The notes under the pieces were generated by a model, which was not told the DNA's origin, made no database searches, and saw only the letters and a list, made by a program, of their open reading frames with translations. From Chrysochromulina tobinii (lineage: Eukaryota > Haptophyta > Prymnesiales > Chrysochromulinaceae): 14,536 bases of DNA. The stretch covers positions 1 through 14,536 of the forward strand of contig JWZX01000546.1 of NCBI GenBank assembly GCA_001275005.1, read 5' to 3'. The translations under genes were made by a program, and so were the position numbers. This document shows, piece by piece, positions 13,500 to 14,536 of the stretch. Positions within the stretch are counted from its first letter, which is position 1, and each line of letters begins with the position of its first letter.

Positions 13500-14536
13500 T
13501 CAGCGCCCGTGCGCCTTCGGCCGCGACCCTTGCCGCGGCCGCTGCCGCCTTTGGCCGAGCGGGGCGGCCTCGGCAGCGCTTGCAGGAAGCGGGGCCGCCT
13601 CTAGCCGAGGTCGTTTCCTGCCGAGGCCACCCCTGCTTTTGAAGACTTCCTCGTGATTGCTGCTCAGTCGGCCGCGGCGGCGGTTGCGCGTGCCTCCGTC
13701 GCTATTGCACTGCTCGTGATCATAGAGCGTGGCCCCCTGGCCCATGGCGAGCGACGCATAGTGGAAGCCGCCGTGCTTGAGGTTATGCACGAACAGGGTC
13801 AGGTTACAGGGCGGGCGGTAGAGGCCGCCTCCCTCGGCCTTGTGAGCACCGTTTTTATGGCACACGAAGTCGTGTACCCAGCGCCCGACATTGACGTACA
13901 GGACTGTGAACGGCGCGTAGCTGAGCCAGTAGCCAGTGGAGGTGTCCTCAAACTTCTGCCACTGGATCGCGTCGCGCGTGGGACCGGCCGCTTGGCGTAC
14001 CCAGTTGATCACGGCCGCGTCGGTGGCCACCCATCGCAGCGTCGCCGCGCCGAAGACATAGCCCGCACCCGTGCCGTACGGGAACGGCGGTACGGCACCG
14101 AGTTTGTCGCACGGAGGGAAGTAGCCAGGGCACGGGAACGAGGAGCATGGCTTTCCAAATGTGGCACCGTAGTTCACGAGCGCGGCCCCCATGCCCCAGC
14201 CGAAGCCACATCGGTCGTTGCGCACACCCGTATTGCGCGCCTGCGGCACCACTCCAGCCCAATTGATGGCCCCTATGAAGAGGTGTTCCTTACAACGGAG
14301 CTGTGCTCCGAGCGCCACGAGCAGCGCAAGGTTGGGCGCGGTGTCATCGTCAATCTTGCCCACATACGGAACGTGCGGCAGCATGTGCGCCACGTGCTGG
14401 AAGAAGGCGTACTGCTTGAACGTCGGCATGCCGCGGCCCAGTCGTGTAAAGTTGGAGTAGGCCGTCTTCGCTGTAATGAGCGCACGTGTCTCGGGCACAT
14501 CGAGCAGGAGCAGGTCAGCATGCGCGCCCTGCTCCG
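13500..14536 (-). CDS. GT31-like beta-1,3-galactosyltransferase family protein (partial, runs off right edge)
   Basis: The frame is open from the stop at 13500-13502 to the right edge. An ORF finder would begin at an internal GTG (14498), but the conserved sequence continues upstream (EQGAHADLLLLDVPETR). That is the usual GT31 context of Asp-Leu-Leu followed by the LTxKT-like segment ITAKTAYSNF. The true N-terminus, with its expected Golgi signal anchor, is therefore outside the window. Family motifs in order are the metal-binding DDD in YVGKIDDDTAPN (14343-14351), then PYGTGAGYVFG as the sugar-nucleotide pocket, and ED in FEDTSTGYWL (13944-13949) as the catalytic-base region. It probably transfers galactose or a related sugar to glycans in the Golgi. 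A Cys-rich insert (CSSFPCPGYFPPC) precedes the PYGTGAG motif. The last 60 residues are Arg/Ala-rich, low in complexity and possibly unstructured. Linkage and acceptor cannot be told from sequence. Confidence 0.85.
   Translation of the reverse strand, partial: EQGAHADLLLLDVPETRALITAKTAYSNFTRLGRGMPTFKQYAFFQHVAHMLPHVPYVGKIDDDTAPNLALLVALGAQLRCKEHLFIGAINWAGVVPQARNTGVRNDRCGFGWGMGAALVNYGATFGKPCSSFPCPGYFPPCDKLGAVPPFPYGTGAGYVFGAATLRWVATDAAVINWVRQAAGPTRDAIQWQKFEDTSTGYWLSYAPFTVLYVNVGRWVHDFVCHKNGAHKAEGGGLYRPPCNLTLFVHNLKHGGFHYASLAMGQGATLYDHEQCNSDGGTRNRRRGRLSSNHEEVFKSRGGLGRKRPRLEAAPLPASAAEAAPLGQRRQRPRQGSRPKAHGR

Noticed and set aside
13293-13642. Small plus-strand frames overlapping the galactosyltransferase tail
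   Set aside because: Ala/Arg-biased with no domain, and they lie opposite the low-complexity tail of a supported gene.
14498-14498. GTG at 14498 as the galactosyltransferase start
   Set aside because: The conserved GT31 sequence continues upstream in the same frame to the window edge, so the start is outside.

Overview
The window looks like nuclear DNA from a GC-rich, gene-dense, intron-poor unicellular eukaryote, most likely an alga. This rests on the gene families present (a multi-C2 membrane protein, a glycolipid-transfer domain, a slime-mould-type 7TM receptor, a DnaJ/DnaJ-X protein and a GT31 glycosyltransferase). Long uninterrupted reading frames, Ala/Pro-rich low-complexity tails and scattered TACATGTA words in the spacers also fit. 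A haptophyte is my best guess, but that is inference. No prokaryotic operon signals, tRNA, rRNA, CRISPR array or complete transposon were recognised.

Layout, left to right. (1) A minus-strand gene runs off the left edge (1-2330). It encodes three near-identical Ca2+-binding C2 domains, a C-terminal membrane span and an Ala/Pro-rich tail. (2) A repeat-bearing spacer (about 2331-3145) separates it from a divergent plus-strand gene for a glycolipid transfer protein (GLTP) domain with a secretory or membrane N-terminal extension (3146-4210). (3) Two minus-strand genes follow: a 7TM receptor of the cAMP-receptor-like type (4568-6229) and a DnaJ/DnaJ-X protein with a glycine-zipper N-terminus (6634-8136). 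(4) A 291-bp divergent spacer leads to a plus-strand F-box-like protein (8428-9456). (5) An approximately 810-bp spacer holds several families of short tandem and inverted repeats. (6) A minus-strand membrane-anchored protein, possibly thioredoxin-like, lies at 10267-11355. It is divergent from a plus-strand DUF486 small membrane protein of bacterial type (11666-12163). (7) A minus-strand type I membrane protein (12275-13120) comes next. Last is a minus-strand GT31-like galactosyltransferase that runs off the right edge (13500-14536).

Strands alternate (-,+,-,-,+,-,+,-,-). This gives three divergent pairs with compact shared promoters and three convergent pairs. Most products are membrane or secretory-pathway proteins, and two (C2-TM and GLTP) form a divergent pair with plausible lipid or membrane-contact roles. 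I see no firm evidence for one integrated system. The strongest oddities are the mosaic of nearly identical C2 repeats, substitutions at two headgroup-site positions in the GLTP domain, and the glycine-zipper plus J-domain fusion. Introns cannot be excluded anywhere, and all gene ends are ORF-based.
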